The translations under genes and the position numbers were made by a program. Shown piece after piece: positions 47,692 through 62,728 of a stretch of 64,000 nt of DNA. The DNA is from Comamonadaceae bacterium OTU4NAUVB1 (GTDB lineage: Bacteria > Pseudomonadota > Gammaproteobacteria > Burkholderiales > Burkholderiaceae_C). Each line of letters begins with the position of its first letter. Within the stretch, counting starts at the first letter, position 1. Below the pieces are notes generated by a model. It did no database searches. It saw nothing but the letters and a program-made list of their open reading frames with translations, and had not been told where the DNA came from. The stretch spans positions 1,922,001 through 1,986,000 of the forward strand of contig CP099605.1 in the NCBI GenBank assembly GCA_024372625.1. Direction: 5' to 3'.

Positions 47692-48291
47692 TCAGACGGG
47701 CTGCAGCGGCCGGGGCTCGCCCGGTGGCAGTTCGACGCGGATCGGGTCGCCCTCGCGCACGTCGCCACCGGCCAGCACGATCGCCATCACGCCGGCCTTG
47801 CGCACCAGACCGCCCATCGCGTCGCGCCCCAGCGTGGCGGCCATCAGGCCGCGCTGGAAGCGGTCGAGCTGGCTGCAGGGATTGCGCAGGCCGGTCAGTT
47901 CGACGACCGGCCCCTCGCCCGCCGCGGCCGATCCGCCCAGGTGCAGGCGCGTGCCGGTGGGCAGCGCCAGCAGCTCGATGCCGCGCGTGGTGACGTTCTC
48001 GCCCAGGTCCCCCGCCCAGACGGCGAAGCCGGCCGCCATGAGCTCGTCGAACAGTTCGGCGTGCAGCAGGTGCACCTGACGCAGGTTGGGGGCCGAGGCG
48101 TCGCGCGCCACGCGCGAGCGATGCCGGACGGTGGTGCCGGCGTGCGCGTCGCCGTCCACGCCCAGGCCGGCGGTCAGCCGGATCGACGGCTCGGTGAACT
48201 TGGAGAAGCTGTGCAGGCCGCTCGCATGGACTCCCACCACGCGCGCGGACGGAGCGTCGCCGCGCCGTCCGGGATCGGTCGGTGCGTCCAT
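47692..48291 (-). CDS. MOSC domain-containing protein
   Basis: 199 residues. MOSC beta-barrel hallmarks are GVDGDAHAGTTVRHRS, VWAGDLGENVTTRGI and the conserved cysteine in LRNPCSQLDRF. MOSC proteins transfer sulfur or bind molybdopterin. ATG 48291 is chosen; an in-frame GTG at 48300 overlaps the glmM stop (GTGA) and would add three residues. It is the last gene of the ftsH-folP-glmM string. Confidence 0.85.
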   Translation of the reverse strand: MDAPTDPGRRGDAPSARVVGVHASGLHSFSKFTEPSIRLTAGLGVDGDAHAGTTVRHRSRVARDASAPNLRQVHLLHAELFDELMAAGFAVWAGDLGENVTTRGIELLALPTGTRLHLGGSAAAGEGPVVELTGLRNPCSQLDRFQRGLMAATLGRDAMGGLVRKAGVMAIVLAGGDVREGDPIRVELPPGEPRPLQPV

Positions 48292-48296
48292 CGGCG

Positions 48297-49628
48297 TCAC
48301 GCGGCCAGCGTGGCGGCCAAGCGCCGGGCGCAGGCCGCGGCCTGGTCGGCATCGCGCGCCTCGACCATGACGCGCAGCAGCGGCTCGGTGCCGCTCGCGC
48401 GGATGAGCACCCGGCCGGCATCGCCGAGTTCGGCCTCGACGCGGCGCGTCTCGGCCGACAGCGCCGGGTTGCCGCGCCAGTCCTGGCCGGCCTTCAGCCG
48501 CACGTTGAGCAGCACCTGCGGGAACAGCGTCACCTCGGCCAGCAGTTCGGCCACCGCGCGGCCGCTCCTCACGCAGGCCTGCAGCACCTGCAGCGCGCTG
48601 ACGATGCCGTCGCCCGTGGTGTGGCGGTCGAGCGCGAGCAGGTGGCCCGAACCCTCGCCGCCCAGCAGCCAGCCACGCTTCTCCAGCTCCTCCAGCACGT
48701 AGCGGTCGCCCACCTTGGCGCGGACGAACTCGATGCCCTGCGCGCGCAACGCCATCTCGACGGCCTTGTTGGTCATCAGCGTGCCGACCACGCCCCGGGG
48801 CCGCTCGCCGCGCGCGATGCGCTCGTTGACCATCAGATAGAGCAGTTCGTCGCCGTTGAAGAGGCGGCCGTGCGCGTCCACGAGCTGCAGCCGGTCGGCG
48901 TCGCCGTCCAGGGCGATGCCGTAGTCGGCCCCCTGCGCCGTGACGGCCTCGACGAGCGCGCCCGGATGCGTCGCGCCCACGCCCTCGTTGATGTTCAGGC
49001 CGTCGGGCGCGCAACCGATGCTGGTGACCTCGGCGCCGAGCTCGTGGAACACCTGCGGCGCGACCTGGTAGGCCGCACCGTGGGCGGCGTCGATCACCAG
49101 CCGCAGGCCCCGCAGGCTCAGGTCGTGGGCGAAGGTGCTCTTGCAGAACTCGATGTAGCGGCCGGCCGCGTCGTTCAAACGCCGCGCCTTGCCCAGCTCG
49201 GCCGATTCGGCCCACACCGGCGACTCCTGCAGCGCGGCTTCCACCGCTTCCTCCCATCCGTCGTCCAGCTTGGTGCCCTGGGCGCTGAAGAACTTGATGC
49301 CGTTGTCGGGAAACGGGTTGTGGCTGGCGCTGATCACCACGCCCAGGCTGGCCCGCTGGGCCCGCGTCAGGTAGGCCACGCCAGGCGTGGGCAGCGGCCC
49401 GAGCAGCACGACGTCCACGCCGGCGGAGTTGAAGCCCGACTCCAGCGCCGACTCGAGCATGTAGCCGGAGATGCGCGTGTCCTTGCCGATCAGGACCGTC
49501 GGGCGGGCCTCGGTCTTGCGCAGCACGCGGCCCACCGCGTGCGCGAGACGCAGCACGAAGTCGGGCGTGATGGGGGGCTGGCCGACCGTGCCGCGGATGC
49601 CGTCGGTGCCGAAATACTGTCGTGTCAT
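48297..49628 (-). CDS. glmM: phosphoglucosamine mutase
   Basis: 443 residues. The active-site phosphoserine loop [11 protein letters not shown] (about 101-111), the metal-binding ALDGDADRL, the sugar loop GGEGSGHLL and the phosphate-binding [12 protein letters not shown] are all intact. It makes glucosamine-1-phosphate for peptidoglycan and lipopolysaccharide. It lies 27 bases after folP, the usual order in this group. Confidence 0.96.
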   Translation of the reverse strand: MTRQYFGTDGIRGTVGQPPITPDFVLRLAHAVGRVLRKTEARPTVLIGKDTRISGYMLESALESGFNSAGVDVVLLGPLPTPGVAYLTRAQRASLGVVISASHNPFPDNGIKFFSAQGTKLDDGWEEAVEAALQESPVWAESAELGKARRLNDAAGRYIEFCKSTFAHDLSLRGLRLVIDAAHGAAYQVAPQVFHELGAEVTSIGCAPDGLNINEGVGATHPGALVEAVTAQGADYGIALDGDADRLQLVDAHGRLFNGDELLYLMVNERIARGERPRGVVGTLMTNKAVEMALRAQGIEFVRAKVGDRYVLEELEKRGWLLGGEGSGHLLALDRHTTGDGIVSALQVLQACVRSGRAVAELLAEVTLFPQVLLNVRLKAGQDWRGNPALSAETRRVEAELGDAGRVLIRASGTEPLLRVMVEARDADQAAACARRLAATLAA

Positions 49629-49655
49629 TCCTGGGTTCCTCTTCGTCTTCTTTAT

Positions 49656-50594
49656 TCAGGGGGTGCGGGCCGGCCCGGCTGGCCTTGCCAGCGCGGTGGG
49701 CGTCGGCGCGCCGGACGGGGCGAAGGCCACGGCGCGCCACACCGCCAGTGCTGCGACGGTGTCGCGCACGTCGTGCACGCGCACGATCGACGCACCACGC
49801 TCGACGGCCATCAGCGCCGCCGCCACGCTGGGCACCATCCGTCGCGAGGCGGCCTCGATCCCGGTGGCGGTGCCCAGCGACGACTTGCGCGACCAGCCGG
49901 CGAGCAGCGGATACCCCGGCGCCAGCAGTTCGCGCTGCCGTGCGAGAAGCGCGAAGTTCTGCGCGACGCTCTTGCCGAAGCCGATCCCCGGATCGATGGC
50001 GATGCGCGCCGCCTCGACCCCCGCCGCCCGCAGCGCCGCCGTCTCGCGCGCCAGGAAGTCGGCCACCACGCTCACGACATCGGCGTCGGCCGCCATGGGC
50101 ATCGACTGCATGGTGCGCGGATCGCGGTGCATGTGCATCAGGCACACCCCGCACGACGGATGCGACGCGACGGCCTCGCGGGCACCGGCGCGACGCAGTG
50201 CCCACACGTCGTTGACGATGTCGGCGCCCAGGTCGAGCACGGCGCGCATCACTTCGGGCTTGTAGGTGTCCACCGAGATCGGCACGCCCAGGCGCAGGGC
50301 CTCGCGCACGACCGGCAGCACGCGCGCGAGTTCCGTGTCGAGCGGCACTTCCGGGCTGCCCGGCCGCGTCGACTCGCCGCCGATGTCGAGGAGGTCGGCG
50401 CCCTCGGCCAGCAGCCGCTCGCAATGCCGCAGCGCCTCGGTCGCAGAAGCGTGGTCGCCGCCGTCGGAGAACGAATCCGGCGTCACGTTGACGATGCCCA
50501 TCACCTTCGGCAGCGAGAGGTCGATGTCGAAGCGCGTGGTGCGCCAGAACGAAAAAACGGGGCCGATGGCCCCGTCTTCCTGCGAACCCGACAT
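49656..50594 (-). CDS. folP: dihydropteroate synthase
   Basis: 312 residues. It has the pterin-binding VMGIVNVTPDSFSDGG, DIGGESTRPG, ISVDTYKPEV and the sulfonamide-region LLAGWSRKSSLG; the C-terminus is a short Pro/Ala tail. It condenses dihydropterin pyrophosphate with p-aminobenzoate. ATG 50594 starts two bases after the ftsH stop; no other start codon occurs before the essential VMGIVN strand, so this start is firm. Codons 8-14 contain an intrinsic terminator hairpin (50551-50575), which is unusual. Confidence 0.93.
   Translation of the reverse strand: MSGSQEDGAIGPVFSFWRTTRFDIDLSLPKVMGIVNVTPDSFSDGGDHASATEALRHCERLLAEGADLLDIGGESTRPGSPEVPLDTELARVLPVVREALRLGVPISVDTYKPEVMRAVLDLGADIVNDVWALRRAGAREAVASHPSCGVCLMHMHRDPRTMQSMPMAADADVVSVVADFLARETAALRAAGVEAARIAIDPGIGFGKSVAQNFALLARQRELLAPGYPLLAGWSRKSSLGTATGIEAASRRMVPSVAAALMAVERGASIVRVHDVRDTVAALAVWRAVAFAPSGAPTPTALARPAGPARTP
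50551..50575 (-). terminator. Rho-independent terminator inside the 5' end of folP
   Basis: On the minus strand an eight-base stem ACGGGGCC/GGCCCCGT with a three-base loop is followed by six T residues. It lies after ftsH and within the first codons of folP. It probably ends most ftsH transcripts, while translation starting at folP may prevent hairpin formation. Confidence 0.8.
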
Positions 50595-50596
50595 CC

Positions 50597-52516
<1,920 letters not shown>

Positions 52517-52678
52517 ACGATGCTCCAGTCAAAAACCGCGATCCCGAGCGCGGAAAACGCGCCGAGACCTTGCAGTTGGACATTATTTTAAACTTTTCAA
52601 GCTGCGAAACCGACCATCCGGCTCCGAGCAGCCATAGCAGAGGCACGGACATTGCCGACGGGGCGTCGGGCGAGGGAC
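52517..52678 (-). promoter_or_regulatory. candidate ftsH promoter region
   Basis: A 162-base gap between rlmE and ftsH, with an AT-rich patch at about 52580-52605. Minus strand CTTGAAA resembles a sigma-32 -35 element, but no convincing -10 (CCCATNT) follows. Low certainty. Confidence 0.3.
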
Positions 52679-53350
52679 TCAGGACGTCCCGTCCGTCGCC
52701 TTGAGACCCATCCCAACCAGGAAGGTTTCCGAGGATTTGTCGCGCGAGGCCTTGGGCTTGATCGGTTTGACGACGCGGAAATTCGACTTGAACAATTGCG
52801 TCAGTTCGGCATACCCGCCCCCGTGGAAGACCTTGGCCACCAGGGCGCCCTCGGGCTTCATGTGCCGGTGCGCGAAATCCACCGCCAATTCGACCAGGTG
52901 GGAAATCCGTGCCGCATCGGCCGATGCGATCCCCGAGAGGTTGGGCGCCATGTCGGAGACCACCACGTCGGCCCGCCTTCCGTCCATGGCCTGCTCGAGC
53001 CTCGCCAGCACGTCGTCCTCGCGGAAATCCCCTTGCAGGAACAGCACGCCCTCGACCGGCTCCATCGGCAGGATGTCCAGGGCGATGATGGTGCCGTCGA
53101 GGTCACCGGAGGCCGCGCCGCCCGGCGACATCCGCCGCCGGACGTACTGGCTCCAGGCTCCTGGCGTCGATCCCAGGTCCACCACGAGGTGGCCGGGCCG
53201 GATCAGGCCGAGCGTCTCGTCGATTTCCTTGAGCTTGTAGGCGGCCCGGGCACGGTAGCCCTCGCGGGCGGCCAGTTTCACGTAGGTGTCGTTGACGTGA
53301 TCGTTGAGCCACGCCTTGTTGACTTTCTTGCTCTGCGTCTTGACTTTCAT
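52679..53350 (-). CDS. rlmE: 23S rRNA (uridine 2'-O) methyltransferase RlmE
   Basis: 223 residues, FtsJ fold. The K-D-K-E catalytic tetrad is visible in [31 protein letters not shown] and SSETFLVG, and the SAM site is [15 protein letters not shown]. It methylates U2552 of 23S rRNA. A ten-residue extension upstream of ATG 53350 is not supported, because 53350 fits the conserved N-terminus ([15 protein letters not shown]). It is divergent from yhbY with 19 bases between starts, as in many Proteobacteria. Confidence 0.96.
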   Translation of the reverse strand: MKVKTQSKKVNKAWLNDHVNDTYVKLAAREGYRARAAYKLKEIDETLGLIRPGHLVVDLGSTPGAWSQYVRRRMSPGGAASGDLDGTIIALDILPMEPVEGVLFLQGDFREDDVLARLEQAMDGRRADVVVSDMAPNLSGIASADAARISHLVELAVDFAHRHMKPEGALVAKVFHGGGYAELTQLFKSNFRVVKPIKPKASRDKSSETFLVGMGLKATDGTS

Positions 53351-53369
53351 TCGCCCGGATAATACGGGG

Positions 53370-53849
53370 ATGCCAGCCATTCAACTCTCCCCCGCGCAAC
53401 GCAAGGTGCATCGCGCCGAAGCCCACCACCTCGATCCGCTCGTCATGATCGGCGGCGACGGGCTCACTCCGGCTGTCACCAAGGAAGCCGATGCCGCACT
53501 CAAGGCGCACGGCCTGATCAAGGTCCGCGTGTTCTCCGACGATCGCGCCGCGCGCGAGACCATGCTCGCCACCCTGGCCGACGAACTCGATGCCGCCCCC
53601 ATCCAGCACATCGGCAAGCTGCTGGTGCTGTGGCGCCCGATCCCCGAGAAGGAACGCGTCGTCGACGAGGACCGCATGCCCGGTCCGCGCGACGTCAAGG
53701 TGCTGAAGTACAGCAAGCGCGGCGGCCAGCGCCCCGAGATCAAGACCCTGCGCGTCCTGGGCAACCAGCGCCTCACGCCCGGTGGCACGATCAAGCGCGC
53801 CAAGCCCAAGCGGCCCCTGTCGGCCAAGAAGCGCAACCAGAGCGACTGA
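53370..53849 (+). CDS. yhbY: YhbY/CRS1-CRM domain RNA-binding protein
   Basis: 159 residues. The CRM domain (1-97) has [31 protein letters not shown] and [12 protein letters not shown]. The GxxG-like motif is GGDG. A basic tail of about 60 residues is rich in Lys and Arg. YhbY proteins associate with the 50S ribosome precursor. It is divergent from rlmE and followed two bases later by a glycosyltransferase-like gene. Confidence 0.9.
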   Translation: MPAIQLSPAQRKVHRAEAHHLDPLVMIGGDGLTPAVTKEADAALKAHGLIKVRVFSDDRAARETMLATLADELDAAPIQHIGKLLVLWRPIPEKERVVDEDRMPGPRDVKVLKYSKRGGQRPEIKTLRVLGNQRLTPGGTIKRAKPKRPLSAKKRNQSD

Positions 53850-53851
53850 GG

Positions 53852-54616
53852 ATGCCGCGTCCGCACGCTGCCGGCGCGCAGCGGCACGTCCTGTGCATGA
53901 AATGGGGCACCAAGTACGGTCCCGAATACGTCAACCGCCTCTACGCCATGGTGCGCCGCCACCTGAGCGGCGATTTCAACTTCGTGTGCCTGACCGACGA
54001 CGGCCAGGGCATCCGCAGCGAGGTGCAGTGCCTTCCCATTCCGCCACTCGACCTCGAGGTGCGCCCGGGCGAGCCCGACCGGGCTTGGAAGAAGCTCACG
54101 ACCTTCGAGGCCGACCTGCACGGCCTGCGCGGCACGGCGCTGTTCGTGGACCTCGATGTCGTGATCGTCGGGTCGCTCGACGCCTTCTTCGAACGGCCTG
54201 GCGATTTCCTGATCATCCACGACTACGCCCGGCCATGGCGCCGCGGCCGCATCACGGGCAATTCGTCGGTCTACCGGTTCGAACTGGGCGCGCACGCCGA
54301 CGTGCTGGCGCACTTTCGCGCCCACATGGACGAGGTGCCGACCCAGTTCCGCAACGAGCAGGCGTTCCTGTCCGACTTCCTGCATCGCCAGGGCCGGCTG
54401 GGCTATTGGCCGGATGCGTGGTGTCCGAGCTTCAAGTACCACGGCATCCCGGCCTGGCCCACGAACTACTGGCGCGAACCCTTCGTGCCGCCGGATGCGC
54501 GCATCGTGGTGTTCCATGGGGAATGCAATCCACCGGACGCGCTCGCCGGACGGCGCAACCGGGCGTTCCGCTTCATCCGCCCGGCGCGCTGGATCGCTCG
54601 CCACTGGCACGTCTGA
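53852..54616 (+). CDS. GT-A fold glycosyltransferase-like protein
   Basis: 254 residues. The DxD motif appears in LFVDLDVVIVGSLD (about 98-103). The start (HVLCMKWGTKYGPEYVNRLYAMVRRHL) resembles nucleotide-diphospho-sugar transferases. ITGNSSVYRFELG and WCPSFKYHGIPAWP follow. No membrane segment is visible. It is translated almost directly after yhbY, so they are co-transcribed, but the acceptor is unknown. Confidence 0.75.
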   Translation: MPRPHAAGAQRHVLCMKWGTKYGPEYVNRLYAMVRRHLSGDFNFVCLTDDGQGIRSEVQCLPIPPLDLEVRPGEPDRAWKKLTTFEADLHGLRGTALFVDLDVVIVGSLDAFFERPGDFLIIHDYARPWRRGRITGNSSVYRFELGAHADVLAHFRAHMDEVPTQFRNEQAFLSDFLHRQGRLGYWPDAWCPSFKYHGIPAWPTNYWREPFVPPDARIVVFHGECNPPDALAGRRNRAFRFIRPARWIARHWHV

Positions 54617-55078
54617 TCAGACGTCGCGCACCTCGGCGTCAGGGACGCTCGAAGCGAGGGTGGCGCGACGCGCCATTCGCCACAGCAGGCTGCCCGTGCA
54701 CAGCCACTGCACGAGGTACATCCCGCTGCCCATCGCATGCCAGAACTTCAGCTCGGTGCGCGCCAGGATGCGTGGCGCGACGGCGTATTGCTGCAGCAAT
54801 GCCAGCAGGAGCGCGACGAGCACCAGGAAAAGACCCGCGCGCACGTCGGGACCGAAACCGTCGTCGCCCAGCGTCCTGAGATGCATGAGCAGGACCAACC
54901 CGCAGCCGATCGCGACCCAGGTCTGCGCCGCGAACAGCTGACCGGCGAAATTGCCCGCCACGGCCGGATTGCCCAGCCGCGCGAACAGCATCGGCACGAC
55001 CAGGAAGCCGATGGTGGTCAGGCTGCCCCACCAGAGCGCGGCGAGCATGAGCGCCACGCGGTCCTTGACCGAGGCCAT
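54617..55078 (-). CDS. DUF4149 inner membrane protein
   Basis: 153 residues with four hydrophobic segments: LMLAALWWGSLTTIGFLVVPMLF, FAAQTWVAIGCGLVLLMHL, AGLFLVLVALLLALLQQYAV and a last one near MYLVQWLCTGSLL. The pattern matches DUF4149, a family usually found beside greA or yhbY in Betaproteobacteria. Its function is unknown. It converges exactly on the glycosyltransferase stop (54616/54617) and follows greA by 14 bases. Confidence 0.85.
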   Translation of the reverse strand: MASVKDRVALMLAALWWGSLTTIGFLVVPMLFARLGNPAVAGNFAGQLFAAQTWVAIGCGLVLLMHLRTLGDDGFGPDVRAGLFLVLVALLLALLQQYAVAPRILARTELKFWHAMGSGMYLVQWLCTGSLLWRMARRATLASSVPDAEVRDV

Positions 55079-55092
55079 CGCGCGCGCCGTTC

Positions 55093-55575
55093 TCAGCCGA
55101 CGTAGCGGACGGCGACGATCTCGTAGCGCCGCACGCCGCCGGGCGCCTGCACCTCGGCCGTGTCGCCCTCCTCCTTGCCGATCAGCGCGCGAGCGATCGG
55201 GCTGGAGATGTTGATGCGGCCGAGTTTGAGGTCGGCCTCGTCCTCGCCGACGATCTGATAGGTCACGGCATCGCCGCTGTCCTCGTCCTCGAGCTCGACG
55301 GTGGTGCCGAAGACGATCTTGCCGCCGGCATCGAGCGTGGCCGGATCGATGATCTGCGCGGCCGACAGCTTGCCCTCGACCTCCTGGATGCGACCCTCGA
55401 TGAAGCCCTGGCGGTCCTTGGCGACCTCGTACTCGGCGTTCTCGCTCAGGTCGCCCTGGGCCCGCGCCTCGGCGATGGCGTTGATGACCCACGGACGGTC
55501 GACGGTCTTCAGGCGATGCAGTTCTTCGCGCAGCTTTTCGGCGCCGCGCTTGGTAACGGGAATGGTGTTGGCCAT
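55093..55575 (-). CDS. greA: transcription elongation factor GreA
   Basis: 160 residues. The N-terminal coiled coil (about 12-75) carries the acidic tip DLSENAEYE that reaches the RNA polymerase active site. The C-terminal FKBP-like domain reads [33 protein letters not shown]. It rescues backtracked RNA polymerase. ATG 55575 with GGAG nine bases upstream is favoured over in-frame ATG 55590. A strong terminator (55591-55624) ends just before the ribosome-binding site. Confidence 0.96.
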   Translation of the reverse strand: MANTIPVTKRGAEKLREELHRLKTVDRPWVINAIAEARAQGDLSENAEYEVAKDRQGFIEGRIQEVEGKLSAAQIIDPATLDAGGKIVFGTTVELEDEDSGDAVTYQIVGEDEADLKLGRINISSPIARALIGKEEGDTAEVQAPGGVRRYEIVAVRYVG

Positions 55576-55590
55576 GTCGGGGTACTCCAT

Positions 55591-55624
55591 AAAACGAAAC
55601 CGCCGAACGCTGCCGTTCGGCGGT
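55591..55624 (-). terminator. Rho-independent terminator/attenuator in the greA leader
   Basis: On the minus strand an 11-base perfect stem ACCGCCGAACG/CGTTCGGCGGT with a four-base loop is followed by TTTCGTTTT. It lies between the Kdo hydroxylase-like gene and greA, only a few bases before the greA ribosome-binding site. So it either ends the upstream operon or acts as an attenuator for greA. Confidence 0.85.
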
Positions 55625-55670
55625 GCATGGTGTGGGATCTGAGGGCCGGGACCGGACGCGTCGAAGACGT

Positions 55671-56552
55671 TCAGACGAGGGTCCGTCCGGTCAGCCGGCT
55701 CAGGATGGCGAGCGGACTCGACTCGGGATTGTATTGCCTCGATGCGGCCAGATGAAGGGTCTGCTCCAGCATGTACTGGCCCGCCATCACCGCGTGCGGC
55801 GTCTGGTCGGAGAAGCACACCCACACCGATCCCGCCGGAAACGCCATGGCCTCCTGGGGCGCGTCGCGCTGGTAGTGCGCGTCGGACTTCATGGCGTCGT
55901 GGAGCTGCAGCATCAGGTGGTCGTACTCGCTGCGCAGCGACTTGGTGACATGCAATGTCTTCAGGACCCGCGCCTGCCACGGCGAGTAGGGCTTCAACCG
56001 GGGGAGGAAGCGCCGGGCCACGTCCTCGAAGGGTTCGCCGACACGCCAGGCGCGAGGCAGTCCCTCGGGATTGACGTTGGTGAAGACGCGCAGGATGCGC
56101 TCGCCGTAATTGGGTCGCGACGGGAAGGCGTCGATGTGCAGTCGCTTGTCGTCGGCGCGCCAGGATTGCGCGCGCGTCTCGACCTGCACCGGCCGGTAGC
56201 TCGTCGGCGCGACGCGCAGCGCCTCGGTGTAGTGCGGCAGCAGCGCGTCGACGAAACGCAGCGCCTGCGCGCGAAAGCGTCCCACCATGGCCGCGGCATC
56301 GCGCCGCAGGTCGGCATCGCCGGCCACGCCCTTGAGGCGGCCGTCGGCGTCGAGGCTGACGTTGCGCACCTTGGGGGCCAGCACGTCGGGCGACAGCAGG
56401 CGATGCTCCCGCGCCTCCAACCCGAAGGCCAGACGCGGGAAATACAGCACCTTGCCGGCTTCCAGGTCCGCGATCCAGCCGGGTTCCGATCGCGCCGCAT
56501 CCCAGTCGGCGAGACCGAGTTCGACGATCTGCGACCGCGTGTTGGTGCTCAT
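55671..56552 (-). CDS. Kdo hydroxylase family protein (2-oxoglutarate/Fe(II) dioxygenase)
   Basis: 293 residues. The iron site is visible as H-x-D in [25 protein letters not shown] and a distal histidine in [11 protein letters not shown]. The family is known as Kdo 3-hydroxylase (KdoO-like), which hydroxylates Kdo of lipopolysaccharide. It lies 34 bases after carB and is probably the last gene of the carAB transcript, ended by the terminator at 55591-55624. The link to lipid A biosynthesis genes at 62.7-64 kb is only loose. Confidence 0.8.
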   Translation of the reverse strand: MSTNTRSQIVELGLADWDAARSEPGWIADLEAGKVLYFPRLAFGLEAREHRLLSPDVLAPKVRNVSLDADGRLKGVAGDADLRRDAAAMVGRFRAQALRFVDALLPHYTEALRVAPTSYRPVQVETRAQSWRADDKRLHIDAFPSRPNYGERILRVFTNVNPEGLPRAWRVGEPFEDVARRFLPRLKPYSPWQARVLKTLHVTKSLRSEYDHLMLQLHDAMKSDAHYQRDAPQEAMAFPAGSVWVCFSDQTPHAVMAGQYMLEQTLHLAASRQYNPESSPLAILSRLTGRTLV

Positions 56553-56586
56553 GGCCGGTTCCCCGCGTCGCCGACGGCCGTCCCGT

Positions 56587-59839
<3,253 letters not shown>

Positions 59840-59847
<8 letters not shown>

Positions 59848-61039
59848 TCTTGGTTCCTGCTTTGTGCTTTTCCATCAGTGCCGTGAAGCGGTCGAACAGA
59901 TAGCCGATGTCGTGCGGGCCGGGCGAGGCTTCCGGGTGACCCTGGAAGCAGAAGGCCGGCTTGGTCGTGTGGGCGAGGCCCTGGAGCGTGTCGTCGAACA
60001 GGCTGACGTGCGTGGCGCGCAGCGTCGGCGGCAGCGATTTCCCGTCGACCGCGAAGCCGTGGTTCTGGCTCGTGATGCTGACGCGGCCGTTGTCCAGGTC
60101 CTTGACGGGATGGTTCGCACCGTGGTGGCCGAACTTCATCTTGTAGGTCTTGGCGCCCATGGCCAGGGCCATGATCTGATGGCCCAGGCAGATGCCGAAG
60201 ACCGGGATGCCGGTGTCGATGAGTTCGCGCGCGGCCTCGATCGCGTAGTCGCACGGCTGCGGGTCGCCCGGGCCGTTGGCCAGGAAGATGCCGTCGGGCC
60301 TGAGCTTGAGGACGTCGGCCACCGGGGTCTGCGCCGGCACCACCGTGATGCGGGCACCGCGCTGCGCCATCATGCGCAGAATGTTCTTCTTGACGCCGTA
60401 GTCGAAGGCCACGACGTGGAAGCGCGGCGTGATCTGCACGCCGTAGCCGGGCTTGTTGTCGACGTGCACGAGCTTCCACTCGGTCTGCGTCCATTCGTAG
60501 GTCTGCTTGACCGACACCACCTTGGCGAGGTCGAGCCCGGCCATGTCGGGCGCGGCCTGCGCGGCGGCGATGGTCTGGTCGATCAATGCCTGCGTCACGG
60601 TCTCGCCTTCGGCCAGGCCGCGGATCGCGCCGTTCTGCGCGCCCTTCTCGCGCAGGTGGCGCGTGAGCTTGCGGGTGTCGATGTCGGCGATGGCGACCGT
60701 GCGGTTGCGCACCAGGTACTCGCTGAGCGTGGCGGTCTTGCGGAAGTTGGACGCGACCAGCGGCAGGTCCTTGATGATCAGCCCGGCGGCGTGGACCTTG
60801 TCGGCCTCGACGTCCTCCTCGTTGACGCCGTAGTTGCCGATGTGCGGATACGTGAGCGTCACGATCTGCTGGCAATAGCTGGGGTCGGTGAGGATTTCCT
60901 GGTAGCCGGTCATGGCGGTGTTGAACACCACCTCACCGACGGTGGAGCCGGAAGCTCCGATCGACTGGCCGAGAAAGACCGTGCCGTCTGCGAGTGCCAG
61001 GATGGCGGGAGGAAACGCTCCCTTGAGAGACAAAAGCAC
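59840..61039 (-). CDS. carA: carbamoyl-phosphate synthase small subunit
   Basis: 399 residues. The glutaminase domain has the catalytic Cys in [16 protein letters not shown] and the His/Glu pair in [15 protein letters not shown]. The N-terminal domain begins [19 protein letters not shown]. The start is GTG 61039 with CGGAG about six bases upstream; no ATG fits the conserved N-terminus. It supplies ammonia to CarB. Confidence 0.96.
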
Positions 61040-61259
61040 TGGGTTCTCCGGATGGTTACGGTCGCCCGGAGTCTTCCGGAAATGCTCCCGGGGGACTGCT
61101 GATTCGAGGATTGTTGCTTTGAAGGCGGCCGGGCGACGCTGAGCGAAAAGCGCTCGATTGTAGCCGTCGCGACCAGGGACTCATCCGTCAATCGGACATT
61201 CCCTGAGATTGATGGGACCGGCCCGACGACCCGCCCGGGCGCGGCGCCATGCGTGTCGC
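61040..61259 (-). promoter_or_regulatory. carAB leader region
   Basis: A 220-base gap upstream of carA. Minus strand TACAAT (61157-61162) is a good -10 candidate, but the nearest TTGACG is 23 bases away, too far for a classical pair. No attenuator hairpin with a T tract was found. Confidence 0.3.
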
Positions 61260-62033
61260 TCAGCGCGACGAACCGCTCGCGTGCAGGCAGATCGCCGCCG
61301 CCGCGGCCACGTTGAGCGACTCCTCGCCACCGGGTTGCGCGATGCGGATGCGCAGTGCCGCGCGGGCTTCGAGCGCGGGCGAGACGCCCTGCCCCTCGTG
61401 CCCCAACACCCAGGCACAGGGCCAGGGCAACGTCGTGCGGTGGAGGAACTCGCCGCCATGCGAACTCGTCACCAGCAGCGGCACGGACAGCGCCTGGAGT
61501 TCGTCGGGCGAAGCCACCTCGATCAGCCGCAGACCGAAGTGCGCGCCCATGCCCGCGCGAAGCACCTTGGGCGACCACAGCGCCGCCGTGCCCTTGAGCG
61601 CGACCACCTGGGAGAAGCCGAACGCCCCGGCACTGCGAAGGATGGAGCCGACGTTGCCGGCGTCCTGCAGGCGGTCGAGCACCACCGTGGCCGCGTCCGG
61701 CTGCAGCGCCGGCCGCGCCGGCAGGTCCAAGACGAAGCCCATCGGCGCGGGCGATTCCAGCCCGCTGATGCCGGCGAGCAGGTCGTCGGCGACGACCACC
61801 AGCCGGTCCGAGACACCGCCCCATTCGAAGCGACCCCGGGCCCAGAACGTCTCGGAGAACACCGCGATGCCCGGCCGCAGGCCGCGCTCGCGCGCCGCGC
61901 GGCAGAGGTGGTCGCCTTCCAGCCAGACGCGCCCGAGCTTGCGGTAGGCGCCCGCGTCCTGCGCCAGCTTGCGCAGGTCCTTGAGCAGCGGGTTGTCGCG
62001 CGAACGGACGTGGGTCGGCTCGACCGGCGTCAT
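61260..62033 (-). CDS. TrmH/SpoU family RNA 2'-O-methyltransferase
   Basis: 257 residues. The trefoil-knot motifs of the SPOUT class are clear: [14 protein letters not shown] (motif 1), [12 protein letters not shown] (motif 2) and [15 protein letters not shown] (motif 3). An N-terminal ribosome-binding-like domain ([26 protein letters not shown]) precedes it. It overlaps rnhB by four bases. It probably methylates a 23S rRNA ribose; the position is unknown. Confidence 0.9.
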   Translation of the reverse strand: MTPVEPTHVRSRDNPLLKDLRKLAQDAGAYRKLGRVWLEGDHLCRAARERGLRPGIAVFSETFWARGRFEWGGVSDRLVVVADDLLAGISGLESPAPMGFVLDLPARPALQPDAATVVLDRLQDAGNVGSILRSAGAFGFSQVVALKGTAALWSPKVLRAGMGAHFGLRLIEVASPDELQALSVPLLVTSSHGGEFLHRTTLPWPCAWVLGHEGQGVSPALEARAALRIRIAQPGGEESLNVAAAAAICLHASGSSR

Positions 62034-62728
62034 CGCGCGGTCTCCAGCGTCGCGACACCCGCCACCCCTGGGACGACCGGATCGCCGACGGACCGGACCT
62101 CGAGCGGTCCACGCGCCAGCGCCGCCGCGACGGGGCCGAAGGATCGGCGGTGGTGGATGCAGGCACCGTGACGCAGCAGCGCATCGAGATGAGCCTTCGT
62201 GCCATAGCCCTTGTGGCCGGCGAAACCGTAGTGCGGAAATTCCTGGTGCAGGTCCTGGCAGAGCCGGTCGCGATGCACCTTGGCGAGGATCGAGGCGGCC
62301 GAAATGGCGCGCACGCGCGCATCGCCGCGCACGATGGCCTCGGCCAGCACGTCGAGGCGCGGCAGGCGGTTGCCGTCGACCAGCACCTTGACCGGCTTCA
62401 GCCGCAGGCCCTCGACCGCGCGGCGCATGGCGATCAGGGTGGCCTGCAGGATGTTGTGCGTGTCGATCTCCTCGACCGTCGCCTGGGCCACCGAGCAGCA
62501 CAGCGCGCGCGCCAGGATCTGCTCGCCCAGACGTTCGCGCTGGCGCGCGCTCAGCGTCTTGGAATCGGCCAGCCCGGGGATCGGGCGACGCTCGTCGAGG
62601 ATCACCGCCGCGGCCACGACCGGACCGGCCAGCGGACCGCGTCCGGCCTCGTCGACACCGGCCACCAGCCCCGGCGCGTCCCACGCGAGCAAGGCCTGCT
62701 CAGCCCGCAAGAACTTTTTCGATGGCAT
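62030..62728 (-). CDS. rnhB: ribonuclease HII
   Basis: 232 residues. The catalytic acidic residues begin with Asp26-Glu27 in [31 protein letters not shown] and [11 protein letters not shown] follow, all typical of RNase HII. The enzyme removes RNA from RNA-DNA hybrids and misincorporated ribonucleotides. ATG 62728 gives a 29-base overlap with lpxB; a TTG at 62710 would give a shorter N-terminus. It is co-transcribed with lpxB. Confidence 0.93.
   Translation of the reverse strand: MPSKKFLRAEQALLAWDAPGLVAGVDEAGRGPLAGPVVAAAVILDERRPIPGLADSKTLSARQRERLGEQILARALCCSVAQATVEEIDTHNILQATLIAMRRAVEGLRLKPVKVLVDGNRLPRLDVLAEAIVRGDARVRAISAASILAKVHRDRLCQDLHQEFPHYGFAGHKGYGTKAHLDALLRHGACIHHRRSFGPVAAALARGPLEVRSVGDPVVPGVAGVATLETAR

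Noticed and set aside
53340..53365. TTGACT and TAATAC between rlmE and yhbY as a yhbY promoter
   Set aside because: The spacer is about 14 bases and the start of transcription would fall on the start codon.
61157..61191. TACAAT and TTGACG as a carA promoter pair
   Set aside because: The spacing of 23 bases is too long for a sigma-70 promoter; only the -10-like element is kept as a weak suggestion.
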